Positions 1-7,990 of a stretch of DNA of 64,000 nucleotides are shown here, one piece after another (positions within the stretch are counted from its first letter, which is position 1; each line of letters begins with the position of its first letter). This stretch comes from JACDER01 sp036394915 (GTDB lineage Bacteria > Actinomycetota > Thermoleophilia > Gaiellales > Gaiellaceae), in assembly GCA_036394915.1 (NCBI GenBank), contig DASWEE010000122.1:8990-72989 (forward strand), in the 5' to 3' direction. The notes beneath the pieces are model-generated. The model made no database searches, was not told where the DNA came from, and saw only the letters and a list, made by a program, of their open reading frames with translations. Position numbers and translations under genes: made by a program.

Positions 1-576
1 GCGCACCTCCCACCACTCGCGCGTGCGGCTCAGCATCCCGGGCGTCTGGGCCTGTACGCGGTCGTAGATCGGAGGCATCAACTCGAGCGCCTCGTCGTAC
101 GAGACCATCCGAGCGCGCCCGACCGGATCGGGCGCGGCATAGAAACCGGCGTGCGCATGCGGCAGCGCGATATCGCCCGAGATCGACGCGAGCCCGTAGC
201 CGTACCGCCTGTAGATCGCGCCCTCGGAGGCGTACAGGGTCGCCAGCGCTTCGCCACGCTCGTGGGCGTCGTCGAGCTGCTTGCGCATCAACCCGTGAAG
301 GATTCCGCGCCGGCGATGCGTCGGAAGCACGCCGACCGCGACGACACCGGCCGTGGGGACCTGGTGAGGGCCCGGGACGGTGGTGTCGAACAGGTACGCC
401 CCCGCCCCGCCCACGATCGAGCCGTCTTCGACGGCCGCGTGGACGCGCTCGGCCGGGAGGATGCGCGACATCCTCTCCAGGTCCTCCTCGCTCGCGACGC
501 GGCCGAAGTAGTGCCAGATCGGGTTCAGCGAGGCGGCCAGCTCGTCCGGCCGGGACGTGCGGAACTCAAGGCTCAC
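1..576 (-). CDS. Eis-like GNAT N-acetyltransferase (3' part cut by window edge)
   Basis: The reverse strand reads an open frame of 192 codons from a GTG at 574-576 and leaves the window without a stop. The translation begins VSLEFRTSRPDELAAS and has the GNAT acetyl-CoA loop in VGVLPTHRRRGILHGLM, followed by YASEGAIYRRYGYGLAS, a layout typical of the Eis/enhanced-intracellular-survival group. These are usually about 400 residues with two GNAT domains and a sterol-carrier-like C-terminus, so roughly half is missing here. It would transfer an acetyl group from acetyl-CoA to an amine; the substrate cannot be told. The GTG overlaps the TGA of the upstream beta-propeller gene by four bases, so the two are probably translationally coupled. 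Confidence 0.8.
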   Translation of the reverse strand, partial: MSLEFRTSRPDELAASLNPIWHYFGRVASEEDLERMSRILPAERVHAAVEDGSIVGGAGAYLFDTTVPGPHQVPTAGVVAVGVLPTHRRRGILHGLMRKQLDDAHERGEALATLYASEGAIYRRYGYGLASISGDIALPHAHAGFYAAPDPVGRARMVSYDEALELMPPIYDRVQAQTPGMLSRTREWWEVR

Positions 577-1826
577 GGGAGGATCTTCTCAACGCCGCTG
601 ACCTTGTCGACGCCCTTGTCGACCCGCGCCCGGTCGAGGCCGGGCCCACCGCTGACCGTGTCCTTGCGGTGATCGCTCGCAAGGAGCAGGTCGTTGCCCG
701 CGCCCCCGTCGATCACGTCCTTCCCCGGCCCGCCCTCGACGACGTCGTTGCCTGCGAGGCCGCTGGCCCGATCGCCTCCCGCGAAGGCGCAAAGCACGTC
801 CCCGCCCTTCGTTCCCTTGAGCAAGTCCGCCGCCACCGTGCCGGTGATGGTGCACGTGCGCCCGTTCGATGCATGCTTCGGCGCGCGCGGAACGAGCAGG
901 TGCTGGTTCGAGCCGTCCGCGTTCATGACCCAGAGGTCGCCGTTGTAGATCCCGCGGCCGCGGCTGCTGCCGAAGAGGATCGAGTTGCCGTCAGGCGTGT
1001 AGACAGGCGTGATGTCCTCGGCAGGATCGGTCGTCCGCCGGCGCAGGTCGAACCCGCCGGCGGCCACCGCGTAGATGTCCGTGTTGTGGTCGACTCTGGC
1101 GCTGAAGACAATCGTCAAGCCGTCCGGGGACCAGGTTGGGGTCCGGGAGGTAAGCGAGGAGATGGCTTGCGCATTCGTGCCATCGGCGTTCATGACGGCG
1201 AGTTCGTCGTGACCCGAGATGAAGGCGATCTTCGAACCGTCGGGCGACCACGCGGGCGTGTACTCCTCGCCGGGAAAGGCGACCAGCTCGGTCAGGCCCG
1301 TCCCGTCGGGATTGACGATCCAGATGTTCCCCGCCGAGAAAGCGATCTGATTTCGGGCAGCGGACCAGGACGGCGAATCCGCACGCAAGAACGTGCCAGG
1401 ATCCGTGCTCGTCAGCTGGTGCGAATTCGTCCCGTCGGCGTCGACGACGACGAGCTCGCTGTGGGCGAAGTCGTAGCGCGTCCCCTGGTAGGCATGCGCG
1501 TAGACGAGCCGGCGCCCGTCCGGCGACCAGCTCGCGGAGGTGACTTCATCGAAGTGCCCCAGCTGGGCGTTGGACGAGCTCTGCGCCGAGCCCTGCGTCA
1601 GCGCAACAGCACCGCGCCCGTCCGCCCCGGCGGTGTAGAGCGAGGGATAGCGGACGAGGCGTGACGGCGTGATCCCTTCGCGGAGAAAAGCAAGCCGCGT
1701 CCCGCCCGGCGACAGCACCGGCGCGAAGTCGGCATACGGAGCCTCGGGCGCGAGCGCACGCTTCGCCTCCGCGCCGCTCGCCGCGAGCACCACCAGCGCC
1801 GCCGCTGCCAGCAGGGCGAGCCTCAC
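573..1826 (-). CDS. Secreted TolB-like beta-propeller protein with C-terminal RTX-type repeats
   Basis: A 417-residue protein. I chose the GTG at 1826 because it overlaps the pcrA stop in a GTGA junction and gives a clean signal peptide (VRLALLAAAALVVLAASGAEA); upstream in-frame codons run antisense-like through pcrA. The middle contains repeated WSPDG/TPDGNSILF blades with DGTN and NADG turns, as in TolB/WD40-like PD40 propellers. The last 80 or so residues contain GGDRASGLAGNDVVEGGPGKD and GGAGNDLL, the nonapeptide pattern of RTX/haemolysin-type calcium-binding repeats. Likely exported and folded in calcium. A binding partner or enzymatic role cannot be inferred. Confidence 0.8.
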   Translation of the reverse strand: MRLALLAAAALVVLAASGAEAKRALAPEAPYADFAPVLSPGGTRLAFLREGITPSRLVRYPSLYTAGADGRGAVALTQGSAQSSSNAQLGHFDEVTSASWSPDGRRLVYAHAYQGTRYDFAHSELVVVDADGTNSHQLTSTDPGTFLRADSPSWSAARNQIAFSAGNIWIVNPDGTGLTELVAFPGEEYTPAWSPDGSKIAFISGHDELAVMNADGTNAQAISSLTSRTPTWSPDGLTIVFSARVDHNTDIYAVAAGGFDLRRRTTDPAEDITPVYTPDGNSILFGSSRGRGIYNGDLWVMNADGSNQHLLVPRAPKHASNGRTCTITGTVAADLLKGTKGGDVLCAFAGGDRASGLAGNDVVEGGPGKDVIDGGAGNDLLLASDHRKDTVSGGPGLDRARVDKGVDKVSGVEKILP

Positions 1827-3979
1827 GTCACCTTCTCCAGCGGAGCGTAGTCCAGCATCAGCCGCCGCTCGGAACCGTCGCTCTCGAACCGGACCGTGAC
1901 GACACCGCCCGGCTCGATCCTCGTCACGACCCCCTCCCCCAGGCTCCCGTGGCGCACCGAATCTCCGGTCGAGAGCGACGGGACGTCCGCGCGCGGCTCG
2001 ACCTCGATCACCGGCGCGCCGTACCCCGACCACGACGCCGGCTTCAGCCGCTCGCGCTGGACGTGGCGCTCGGGCAGCTCGTCGAGGAAGCGCGACGGGA
2101 GGTTGTAGTTCCGCAGCCCGTACAGCGAGCGCGCCGAGGCGTGGATCAGCGTCAGCAGCTCCTTCGCGCGCGTCATCCCGACGTAGCAGAGCCGCCGCTC
2201 CTCCTCGACGCCCTGCTCCTCGATCGAGCGCGAATGCGGGAAGATCTGCTCTTCCATCCCGATCATGAACACCGCGCGAAACTCGAGCCCCTTCGCGTTG
2301 TGGAGCGTCATCAGCGTGACGAGGCTCTGCTCCTCACGGATCGCATCCTGGTCGGAGTAGAGGGAGATCTCCTGCAGGAAGTGGGACAGGGTCGGGTCGT
2401 CCGCCCCGGCCTGGTACTCCTGCGTGACGCCGACGAGCTCCTGCAGGTTCTCGATCCGTCCCTGCGCCTCGACGGTGCGCTCGGCCTCGAGCGACTCGAG
2501 GTAGCCGCTCCGCTCGAGCACGCGCTCGAGCAGCTCCCGGACGCTCAGCTCCTGAGCCTGCGACTGCAGCGACTGGAGCAGCGTGTGGAAGCTCTTGACG
2601 GCGCGGAGCGGCGCCGCCGCGATTCCCGCCTCCTCCCCGTGCCCCATCGCCTCGAAGAGGGACAGTCCCTGGGCGTCGGCGTAGTTCTGGAGCCGCGCGA
2701 GCGACGCGTCGCCGATCCCGCGGCGAGGGCGGTTGGCGATCCGCTGCAGCGAGACGGCGTCCGACGGGTTGTCGATCACCTGCAAGTAAGCGACCACGTC
2801 CTTGATCTCGGCCCGCTCGTAGAAGCGAGGGCCGCCGATCACCTGGTAGGGAACCTGCTGGCGGACGAGCACGTCCTCGAGTACCCGCGACTGCGCGTTC
2901 GTGCGGTAGAAGACGGCGATCTCGCTCCCGGCCAGGCCGTCCTCCACGAGGCCGGCGATCCGCGCCGCGACGAAGCGGGCCTCGGCGTGCTCGTCCTCGA
3001 CCTCGATCACCCGCGCGGGCTCGCCCTCGCCGAGCTCCGACCAGAGGTTCTTGGGTTTGCGCTCGCGGTTGTGGGCGATGACCGCATTCGCGGCTTCGAG
3101 GATCGAGTTGGTCGAGCGGTAGTTCTGCTCGAGCGCGATCGTGCGCGCCTCTGGAAAGTCGACCTCGAAGTCGAGAATGTTCCGGATGTCGGCTCCTCGG
3201 AAGCTGTACACACTCTGATCTGGGTCGCCAACGGCAAAGACGTTCCGGTGCTTCGCGGCCAGCAACTGGAGTAGCCGGTACTGCGCGTGGTTCGTGTCCT
3301 GGTACTCGTCCACGAGGATGTAGCGAAACGCCTTCTGCCAGCGCCCGAGCGCCTCGGGGAAGCGCTCCAGCACGTCCACCGTCAGCATCAGCAGGTCGTC
3401 GAAGTCGACGGCGTTCGACCCGAACAGCCGCCGCTGGTAGAGATCGTAGGCGTCGGCCACGGTCTGGTCGTAGAAGGAGGCGACGCGGGAGCGGTACTCG
3501 TCCGGCCCGACCAGCTGGTTCTTCGCCTGCGAGATCTGCGCGTGGATCCCACGCGGGACGAAGCGCTTCGGATCGCGCTCGAGCTCCTCCAGGCAGGCCT
3601 TGACGACCCGCACCTGGTCGGCCTGGTCGTAGATGGTGAAGTTGGAGCGGTAGCCGAGCCGGGGCGCCTCGCGCCGGAGGATGCGCCCGCAGGCGGCATG
3701 GAAGGTCAGAATCCAGAGCCCGCCTGCGAACGGGCCGAGCAGTCCCTCGAGGCGGCTGCGCATCTCCCCGGCCGCCTTGTTCGTGAACGTGATCGCCAGG
3801 ATCTCCTGCGACCTGGCCCCACAGGCGGCGATCAGATGCGCGACGCGGTGGGTGAGGACGCGGGTCTTCCCGGAGCCCGCCCCTGCGACAACGAGCAGCG
3901 GCCCCTCGGTGTGGAGGACGGCCTCCCGCTGGGCGGGGTTGAGGTCGGCGAGATAGCGCTCGGGCGAGAGGACGGCCAT
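1823..3979 (-). CDS. pcrA: ATP-dependent DNA helicase PcrA/UvrD (superfamily 1)
   Basis: A 718-residue SF1A 3'-5' helicase used in nucleotide excision repair and clearing protein-blocked forks. The N-terminal Q-motif region (LNPAQREAVLHTEGPLLV) precedes Walker A GAGSGKT at residues 33-39. Motif Ia (ITFTNKAAGEM), motif II (VDEYQDTN), motif III (GDPDQSVYSFRGA), motif IV (LEQNYRS) and motifs V/VI (TLHNAKGLEF, YVGMTRAKELL) are all intact and in order. The length is ordinary for PcrA. The C-terminus carries the short basic, Tudor-like segment (GDSVRHGSLGEGVV) usual in this family. The start at 3979 lies nine bases after the decayed MFS gene, and its stop overlaps the next gene's GTG. Confidence 0.97.
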   Translation of the reverse strand: MAVLSPERYLADLNPAQREAVLHTEGPLLVVAGAGSGKTRVLTHRVAHLIAACGARSQEILAITFTNKAAGEMRSRLEGLLGPFAGGLWILTFHAACGRILRREAPRLGYRSNFTIYDQADQVRVVKACLEELERDPKRFVPRGIHAQISQAKNQLVGPDEYRSRVASFYDQTVADAYDLYQRRLFGSNAVDFDDLLMLTVDVLERFPEALGRWQKAFRYILVDEYQDTNHAQYRLLQLLAAKHRNVFAVGDPDQSVYSFRGADIRNILDFEVDFPEARTIALEQNYRSTNSILEAANAVIAHNRERKPKNLWSELGEGEPARVIEVEDEHAEARFVAARIAGLVEDGLAGSEIAVFYRTNAQSRVLEDVLVRQQVPYQVIGGPRFYERAEIKDVVAYLQVIDNPSDAVSLQRIANRPRRGIGDASLARLQNYADAQGLSLFEAMGHGEEAGIAAAPLRAVKSFHTLLQSLQSQAQELSVRELLERVLERSGYLESLEAERTVEAQGRIENLQELVGVTQEYQAGADDPTLSHFLQEISLYSDQDAIREEQSLVTLMTLHNAKGLEFRAVFMIGMEEQIFPHSRSIEEQGVEEERRLCYVGMTRAKELLTLIHASARSLYGLRNYNLPSRFLDELPERHVQRERLKPASWSGYGAPVIEVEPRADVPSLSTGDSVRHGSLGEGVVTRIEPGGVVTVRFESDGSERRLMLDYAPLEKVT

Positions 3980-3988
3980 CCGTCGATG

Positions 3989-4644
3989 CTAGCGGCGGAT
4001 CAGGCTGATGAGCACCGCAAGCACGAGCGCTGCAACGGCCGCGCTGAAGGCGATCCCAGCCGTCTTGAGCCCGAGGGAGCTCGCAGCCACGCCGACGCCG
4101 ATCACCGGCAGCGAGAGGCCCACGTACATGACGACGAAGAAGCTCGAGGCGGTCTCGCTGCGGCGCTCGACCGGGGCCCGCTGGTTGATCGCGGCCAGGC
4201 CCGCGCCGATGACGAGACCCTGGCCGAGGCCGACCACGGTCGCGCCGACCATCAGCGCGGCCAGCGACTCGACCCCGAGGGCGAGGGCGACAAGTCCCAC
4301 GCCGCCGACCATCAGCACGCAGCCCACGACGAGCGCGGCAATCCGCCCTGCGTAGATCGGCGCAAGCGAGTCGGCGAACACGAACAACAACGCGCTGACG
4401 GCCGAGAGCACGATCCCGGTCACGAGCACCGGCTTGCGGCCGATCTCGTCCGACAGGCGTCCGAAGGCAAGCAGGCCGGCGATCACCCCGAAGGCGTAGA
4501 CGGCGAAGATCACGTCACCATCAGCTCTCCGAACCCGTAGCGCCGCTCGAACAGCGGGTAGAGCGGCGTCGGCAGCGTCGTCCCGAACATCGTCACGAGG
4601 AACGCGAACGCAACGAGGACGAAACCGGCGCCTCTCCCCACCAT
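3989..4644 (-). pseudogene. Decayed MFS transporter: internal deletion plus frameshift
   Basis: From an ATG at 4644 the translation runs MVGRGAGFVLVAFAFLVTMF..., a typical MFS helix 1, to YGFGELMVT and then hits TGA at about 4510. One base shift later the expected continuation VIFAVYAFGVIAGLLAFGR with the MFS A-motif GRLSDEIGRKP follows, so one G appears lost near 4511-4517. Further on, the helix-4 region (LAPIYAGRI) joins directly to AALVVGCVLMVGGVGL and the late helices ending in SLIRR. Only about 218 codons remain of the usual 390-400, so some 160-170 central residues seem deleted. Two independent lesions argue for a true pseudogene rather than only a sequencing slip. Confidence 0.75.
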
Positions 4645-4691
4645 GGTCTCGGAGGCTATGTGCCGTCCGCGCCTGACGCGAGCATGCGACC

Positions 4692-5300
4692 GTGAGCACG
4701 GCGCGGCTCGAAACCTTCAGCGACGGCGTCTTCGCGATCGCGATCACACTCCTCGTGCTCGAGCTCGGCGTCTCTGCCGGGACCCACGACCTCGGGGACT
4801 CGCTGCTCCACATCTGGCCGTCGTACTTCGCCTACGTCACGAGCTTCCTGACGATCGGCGTGATCTGGGTCAACCACCATGTGCTCTTCACGTACGTGGA
4901 TCGGGTCGACCGTGCGCTGCTGTTCCTGAACACGCTCCTGCTGATGGTGGTCGCGTTCACGCCCTTCCCGACCCGCCTCGTCGCCGAGTTCCTCCGCCGA
5001 GGAGACGACGAGCGGACGGCGGCGCTCGCTTACGGGATCACGTTCGTGATCATGTCCGTGCTGTTCCAGCTCCTCTGGCGCTGGATGGCCACCGGTCGGC
5101 GCCTGATTCGGCCCGAGGTCGCGCAGTCCGAGCTGGACGACATCAGCCGCAGCTACAACCCCGGCGTCCCGATCTACGCCGCCGCAACCCTGGTCGCGCT
5201 CGCGAGCCCGCTGGCGAGCATCGCGCTCTACCTGGCGATCGCCGTCTTCTACGCGCTCCCGCCCGCGCTCTTCCGGTACCGCAGCTCGAGCTCGCCGTAG
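4692..5300 (+). CDS. TMEM175-family (DUF1211) membrane protein, putative K+ channel
   Basis: A 202-residue polytopic membrane protein. The first helix carries the diagnostic TMEM175 motif FSDGVFAIAITLL (residues 9-21), which in characterised bacterial homologues lines the pore of a tetrameric potassium-selective leak channel. Five more hydrophobic segments follow, matching the six-helix bacterial form. The start is a GTG. The gene is divergent from the broken MFS gene 47 bases away and runs convergently 52 bases into the 3' end of the next acetyltransferase gene. Family assignment is firm; ion selectivity is inferred from the family. Confidence 0.88.
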   Translation: MSTARLETFSDGVFAIAITLLVLELGVSAGTHDLGDSLLHIWPSYFAYVTSFLTIGVIWVNHHVLFTYVDRVDRALLFLNTLLLMVVAFTPFPTRLVAEFLRRGDDERTAALAYGITFVIMSVLFQLLWRWMATGRRLIRPEVAQSELDDISRSYNPGVPIYAAATLVALASPLASIALYLAIAVFYALPPALFRYRSSSSP

Positions 5301-5692
5301 TGGCTGTCCTTCTCGGCTCCGTCGGGCGCCCAGCCGTGGCGCTCGTAGAAGCGGCGGGCGCGGTCGTTCTTCGCCAGCACCCAGAGGGTGAGCTCGTCGT
5401 AGTCCGACAGTCGTTCCGTCGCGTCGGCGAGCAGGAGGCTGCCGACGCCTCTCCCCCAGTGTGACGCGCGACGTAGAGGGCCGTCGAGCTCGGCGGGCCT
5501 GAGGACGGCGAAGCCGACGATCTCTTCGTCCTCCTCGGCGACGATGACGCGCGCCGAGCCCAGGATCTCCGCCCAGTCGGGCGCGCGGAACGGGTGGTCA
5601 CCGAAGATGTCGCGGTAGGCCGTCCGCGCGCTCGCCTCGTGGACGGCCGCAACCGCGGCCGAATCCGCGTCCGTCGCCTCGCGAATCCTCAT
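5249..5692 (-). CDS. GNAT-family N-acetyltransferase
   Basis: A 147-residue single-domain GNAT enzyme starting MRIREATDADSAAVAAVHEA. The acetyl-CoA-binding motif A is SHWGRGVGSLLLADATERL and motif B is LWVLAKNDRARRFYERHGW, both complete. Just before motif A the frame reads ELDGPLRRASHW, whereas the family normally has a phrase such as LDGLYVAPSHW. Reading the same bases one position later does give LYVA, so a pair of compensating single-base changes may lie within about 15 bases here. It is divergent from the luciferase-like gene (16 bases between starts). The substrate is unknown. Confidence 0.85.
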   Translation of the reverse strand: MRIREATDADSAAVAAVHEASARTAYRDIFGDHPFRAPDWAEILGSARVIVAEEDEEIVGFAVLRPAELDGPLRRASHWGRGVGSLLLADATERLSDYDELTLWVLAKNDRARRFYERHGWAPDGAEKDSHYGELELRYRKSAGGSA

Positions 5693-5708
5693 CGGAGAGA
5701 ATCCTGCC

Positions 5709-6644
5709 GTGCGCGTCGCGCTGATGATCGAGGGACAGGAGGGCGTGACCTGGGACGACTGGCTCGCGATCGCCCGGGCCTGTGAGGAGTACGGCGTCGA
5801 GACGCTCTTCCGCTCCGACCACTACAGCGGCTTCCACAGCGGGAAGGCCGGGAGCCTCGACGCCTGGGCGACGATCAACGCGCTCGCGGCCAGGACCGCG
5901 ACGCTCCGGCTCGGGACGCTCGTCTCGCCGGGGACGTTTCGCCATCCGTCGGTGCTGGCGAAGAACGCCGTCACGGCCGACCACGTCTCGGGCGGCAGGA
6001 TCGAGCTCGGAATGGGCGCGGGCTGGCACCAGGCCGAGCACGTCCAGCACGGCTTCGAGTTCCACACCGCCGCCTGGCGAGTCGCCCGCTTCCGCGAGCA
6101 GCTCGAGATCGTCTACCGGCAGGTGAACGAGAACGAGCCGTTCGACTTCGAGGGCAAGTACTACACGCTCGAAGCCTCGAACCCGCTGCCAAAGCCCGTG
6201 CAGCGGCCGTTCCCGATCTTGGTGGGCGGCGCGGCCAGACGGGGGACGGCCGAGCCGGCCGCGCGGTTCGCGTCCGAGTACAACACGACCTTCGCCGACG
6301 TCGAGGCCTGCCGCGAACGGCGTGCCACGCTCGACGGCTACTGCGAGGCCGTGGGCCGCGATCCGGCGACGCTGCCGCTCTCGCTGATGACCTCGGTGAT
6401 GGTCGGGCGCGACCGCGGCGAGGTCGACGAGCGCCGGCGGCGCTTGGTCGAGTATCTGGGGCGCCCGCTCGACGACGTGGAAGGCTCCCCGCGAGGGGTG
6501 TCCGGGACAGTGGACGAGGTCGCCGAGCGGCTGCGCGAGTTCGAGCAGGCGGGCGTGACGCGCGTCATGTGCCAGCATCTGCTGCACGACGACCACGACA
6601 TGGTCGCGCTGCTCGGGCGCGAGGTCACGCCGGCTATCGCCTGA
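5709..6644 (+). CDS. LLM-class F420-dependent oxidoreductase
   Basis: A 311-residue luciferase-like TIM-barrel protein with a GTG start. It opens with VRVALMIEGQEG followed by the strand-helix pattern WDDWLAIARACEEYGVETLF. It carries LGTLVSPGTFRHPSVLAKNAVTADHVSGGR and ELGMGAGWHQAEH, the conserved cofactor- and phosphate-contacting loops of the F420-dependent branch, and ends with a family-typical region in which HLLHDDHDMVALLGREV is visible. Such enzymes move hydride between F420H2 and small organic substrates; the substrate is not deducible. It is a lone gene followed by a repeat-bearing intergenic region. Confidence 0.88.
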   Translation: MRVALMIEGQEGVTWDDWLAIARACEEYGVETLFRSDHYSGFHSGKAGSLDAWATINALAARTATLRLGTLVSPGTFRHPSVLAKNAVTADHVSGGRIELGMGAGWHQAEHVQHGFEFHTAAWRVARFREQLEIVYRQVNENEPFDFEGKYYTLEASNPLPKPVQRPFPILVGGAARRGTAEPAARFASEYNTTFADVEACRERRATLDGYCEAVGRDPATLPLSLMTSVMVGRDRGEVDERRRRLVEYLGRPLDDVEGSPRGVSGTVDEVAERLREFEQAGVTRVMCQHLLHDDHDMVALLGREVTPAIA

Positions 6645-6659
6645 CCGAGGAAGAGTCCC

Positions 6660-6845
6660 CAGGCATGTCCGGCGGAGCAATGTCCAAGGGACAGTCCCTG
6701 GGACAGGTCCAGCAGGGCCATGTCCAGGAGACGGACCCTGAATCGTGTCTGGGGAAGCCGGGTCAGAGGGTTGGCCCCGGCGCACTGTCCTTCCCAGCCA
6801 TGTCCGAGGGACTGTCCCTGGGACATGTCCGGTCGAGCCATGTAA
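6660..6845. repeat. Two 25-base near-identical palindromes in an intergenic region
   Basis: Between the luciferase-like gene and the cupin gene, positions 6681-6705 and 6801-6825 hold almost the same sequence. Each is TGTCC, one base, AGGGAC, a central base, GTCCCT, one base, GGACA. They differ at two positions and begin exactly 120 bases apart. Each is palindromic, with an inner core GGGAC-N-GTCCC. Further TGTCC/GGACA half-sites (6665-6670, 6719-6725, 6825-6830) pepper the stretch. Candidates are a protein-binding array, a transcription terminator for the upstream gene, or copies of a dispersed palindromic element. Confidence 0.7.
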
Positions 6846-6879
6846 GAGAGAAAGGCCGATGCCGTGTTAACGTCGTCTC

Positions 6880-7269
6880 ATGGCGCATGCGTTCAGCTCT
6901 CTCGACGAGCTCGGCGAGGGCCCCGGCTTCCGCAAGGTCCGCCAGGCGCTCGGCGTGACTGCGTTCGGTGTCAACGCGATCGTGTTCCCACCCGGGTTCG
7001 AGGGCTTCAACCACTACCACGAGCGCCAGGACGAGCTCTACTTCGTACACAGCGGGCGGGCCCGCGTCGAGGTCGACGGCGAGACACGCGAGCTCGGCCC
7101 CGGCGGCCTGGTGCACGTCGAGTCGACCACACCGCGCCGCGTCTCGAACGCCTCCGAGGACGAGGAGCTGGTGATCCTCGTCGTCGGCGGAGCGGACGGC
7201 TACGTCGGGCGCGACGGGCAGATGGTGGATCCGAAGGACATCGAGCGCCGGCGTTCTTTCAGCCGATAA
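6880..7269 (+). CDS. Cupin-domain protein
   Basis: A 129-residue single-domain cupin. Motif 1 is visible as NHYHERQDELYFVHSG, giving the usual two His and one Glu metal ligands, and is followed by the glycine-rich turn RARVEVDGETRELGPGGLV. Motif 2 normally supplies a fourth His; here the matching position in VHVESTTPRRVSN is Arg or Asn, so metal binding may be altered or lost. The function is undetermined (small cupins range from isomerases to sugar-binding proteins). It ends convergently 11 bases inside the CinA-like gene. Confidence 0.85.
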   Translation: MAHAFSSLDELGEGPGFRKVRQALGVTAFGVNAIVFPPGFEGFNHYHERQDELYFVHSGRARVEVDGETRELGPGGLVHVESTTPRRVSNASEDEELVILVVGGADGYVGRDGQMVDPKDIERRRSFSR

Positions 7270-7981
7270 GCGCTTCTAGCTCCGGCTCGAGCCAGCCCCG
7301 CACCTGGGCGAGCACCTCCGCGTCGCCGGACTTGACCACCACCTCGACCAGCGGCCCGTCGGCCGTGAAGGTCGGATACGAGCCAACCCGGACGTCCGGA
7401 TAGCGCCGCGCCGCCTCGACGAGCAGCGGGGTGATCTCGCTCTCGCGGGTGGGGAACGTCCGCCGCCAGCTCTCGATCGGCCGCTCGCGGCGGAGCTCGT
7501 CCTCGATCGACTCGAACATCGGCTCCATCTCGCCCGGCAGCCCGGGGAGCACGTAGACGTTCTCGATCACGAACCCGGGAGCGCCTCCGCGTGGAATCTC
7601 GAGCGGCCGGGCGCCGGCGGGAAGCAGCGCCCAGCTTGCCGCGTAATCCGGAGCGCGCGTGAAACGAGCCCGCAGGCGCTCGGCCACCTCCGCATGCTCC
7701 TCCTGGGGGACGCCGAACGCCGCCGCGACCGCCTCGCGGGTGACGTCGTCGGGCGTCCCGCCGAGCCCGCCGGTGACGATCACGAGCTCGACGCGCGCGG
7801 CCTCGCGGCGGACGAGCTCGGCGATCGTCTCGATCTCGTCCGGCACCGCGGCGAGCAGCCGGACCACCACCCCGAGCCGCTCGAGCCGCCGGGCGAGCCA
7901 CGAGGCGTTCGTGTTCTCGATGTCGCCGGAGACGAGCTCGCTCCCGATGGTCAGAATGGCCGCGGTCGGATGGTCGCGCAC
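7259..7981 (-). CDS. CinA-type molybdopterin-binding domain protein
   Basis: A 240-residue protein matching the N-terminal (MoCF, MoaB/Mog-like) domain of CinA. Visible are the opening TIGSELVSGDIENTNASWLARRL, the loop IVTGGLGGTPDDVTREAV, and YVLPGLPGEMEPMFE. The C-terminal PncC/nicotinamide-nucleotide amidase domain of full CinA is missing, so it belongs to the short CinA N-terminal class, whose members have been linked to ADP-ribose or NMN-type pyrophosphatase activity. The start is a GTG, only nine bases from the divergent ATG of the next gene. Confidence 0.85.
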   Translation of the reverse strand: MRDHPTAAILTIGSELVSGDIENTNASWLARRLERLGVVVRLLAAVPDEIETIAELVRREAARVELVIVTGGLGGTPDDVTREAVAAAFGVPQEEHAEVAERLRARFTRAPDYAASWALLPAGARPLEIPRGGAPGFVIENVYVLPGLPGEMEPMFESIEDELRRERPIESWRRTFPTRESEITPLLVEAARRYPDVRVGSYPTFTADGPLVEVVVKSGDAEVLAQVRGWLEPELEALIG

Positions 7982-7990
7982 ACGCCGAGT

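Noticed and set aside
1949..4540. Two long plus-strand frames opposite pcrA and the MFS remnant
   Set aside because: No motifs, low-complexity Arg/Glu/Asp/Leu/Val composition, and the minus strand has all helicase motifs.
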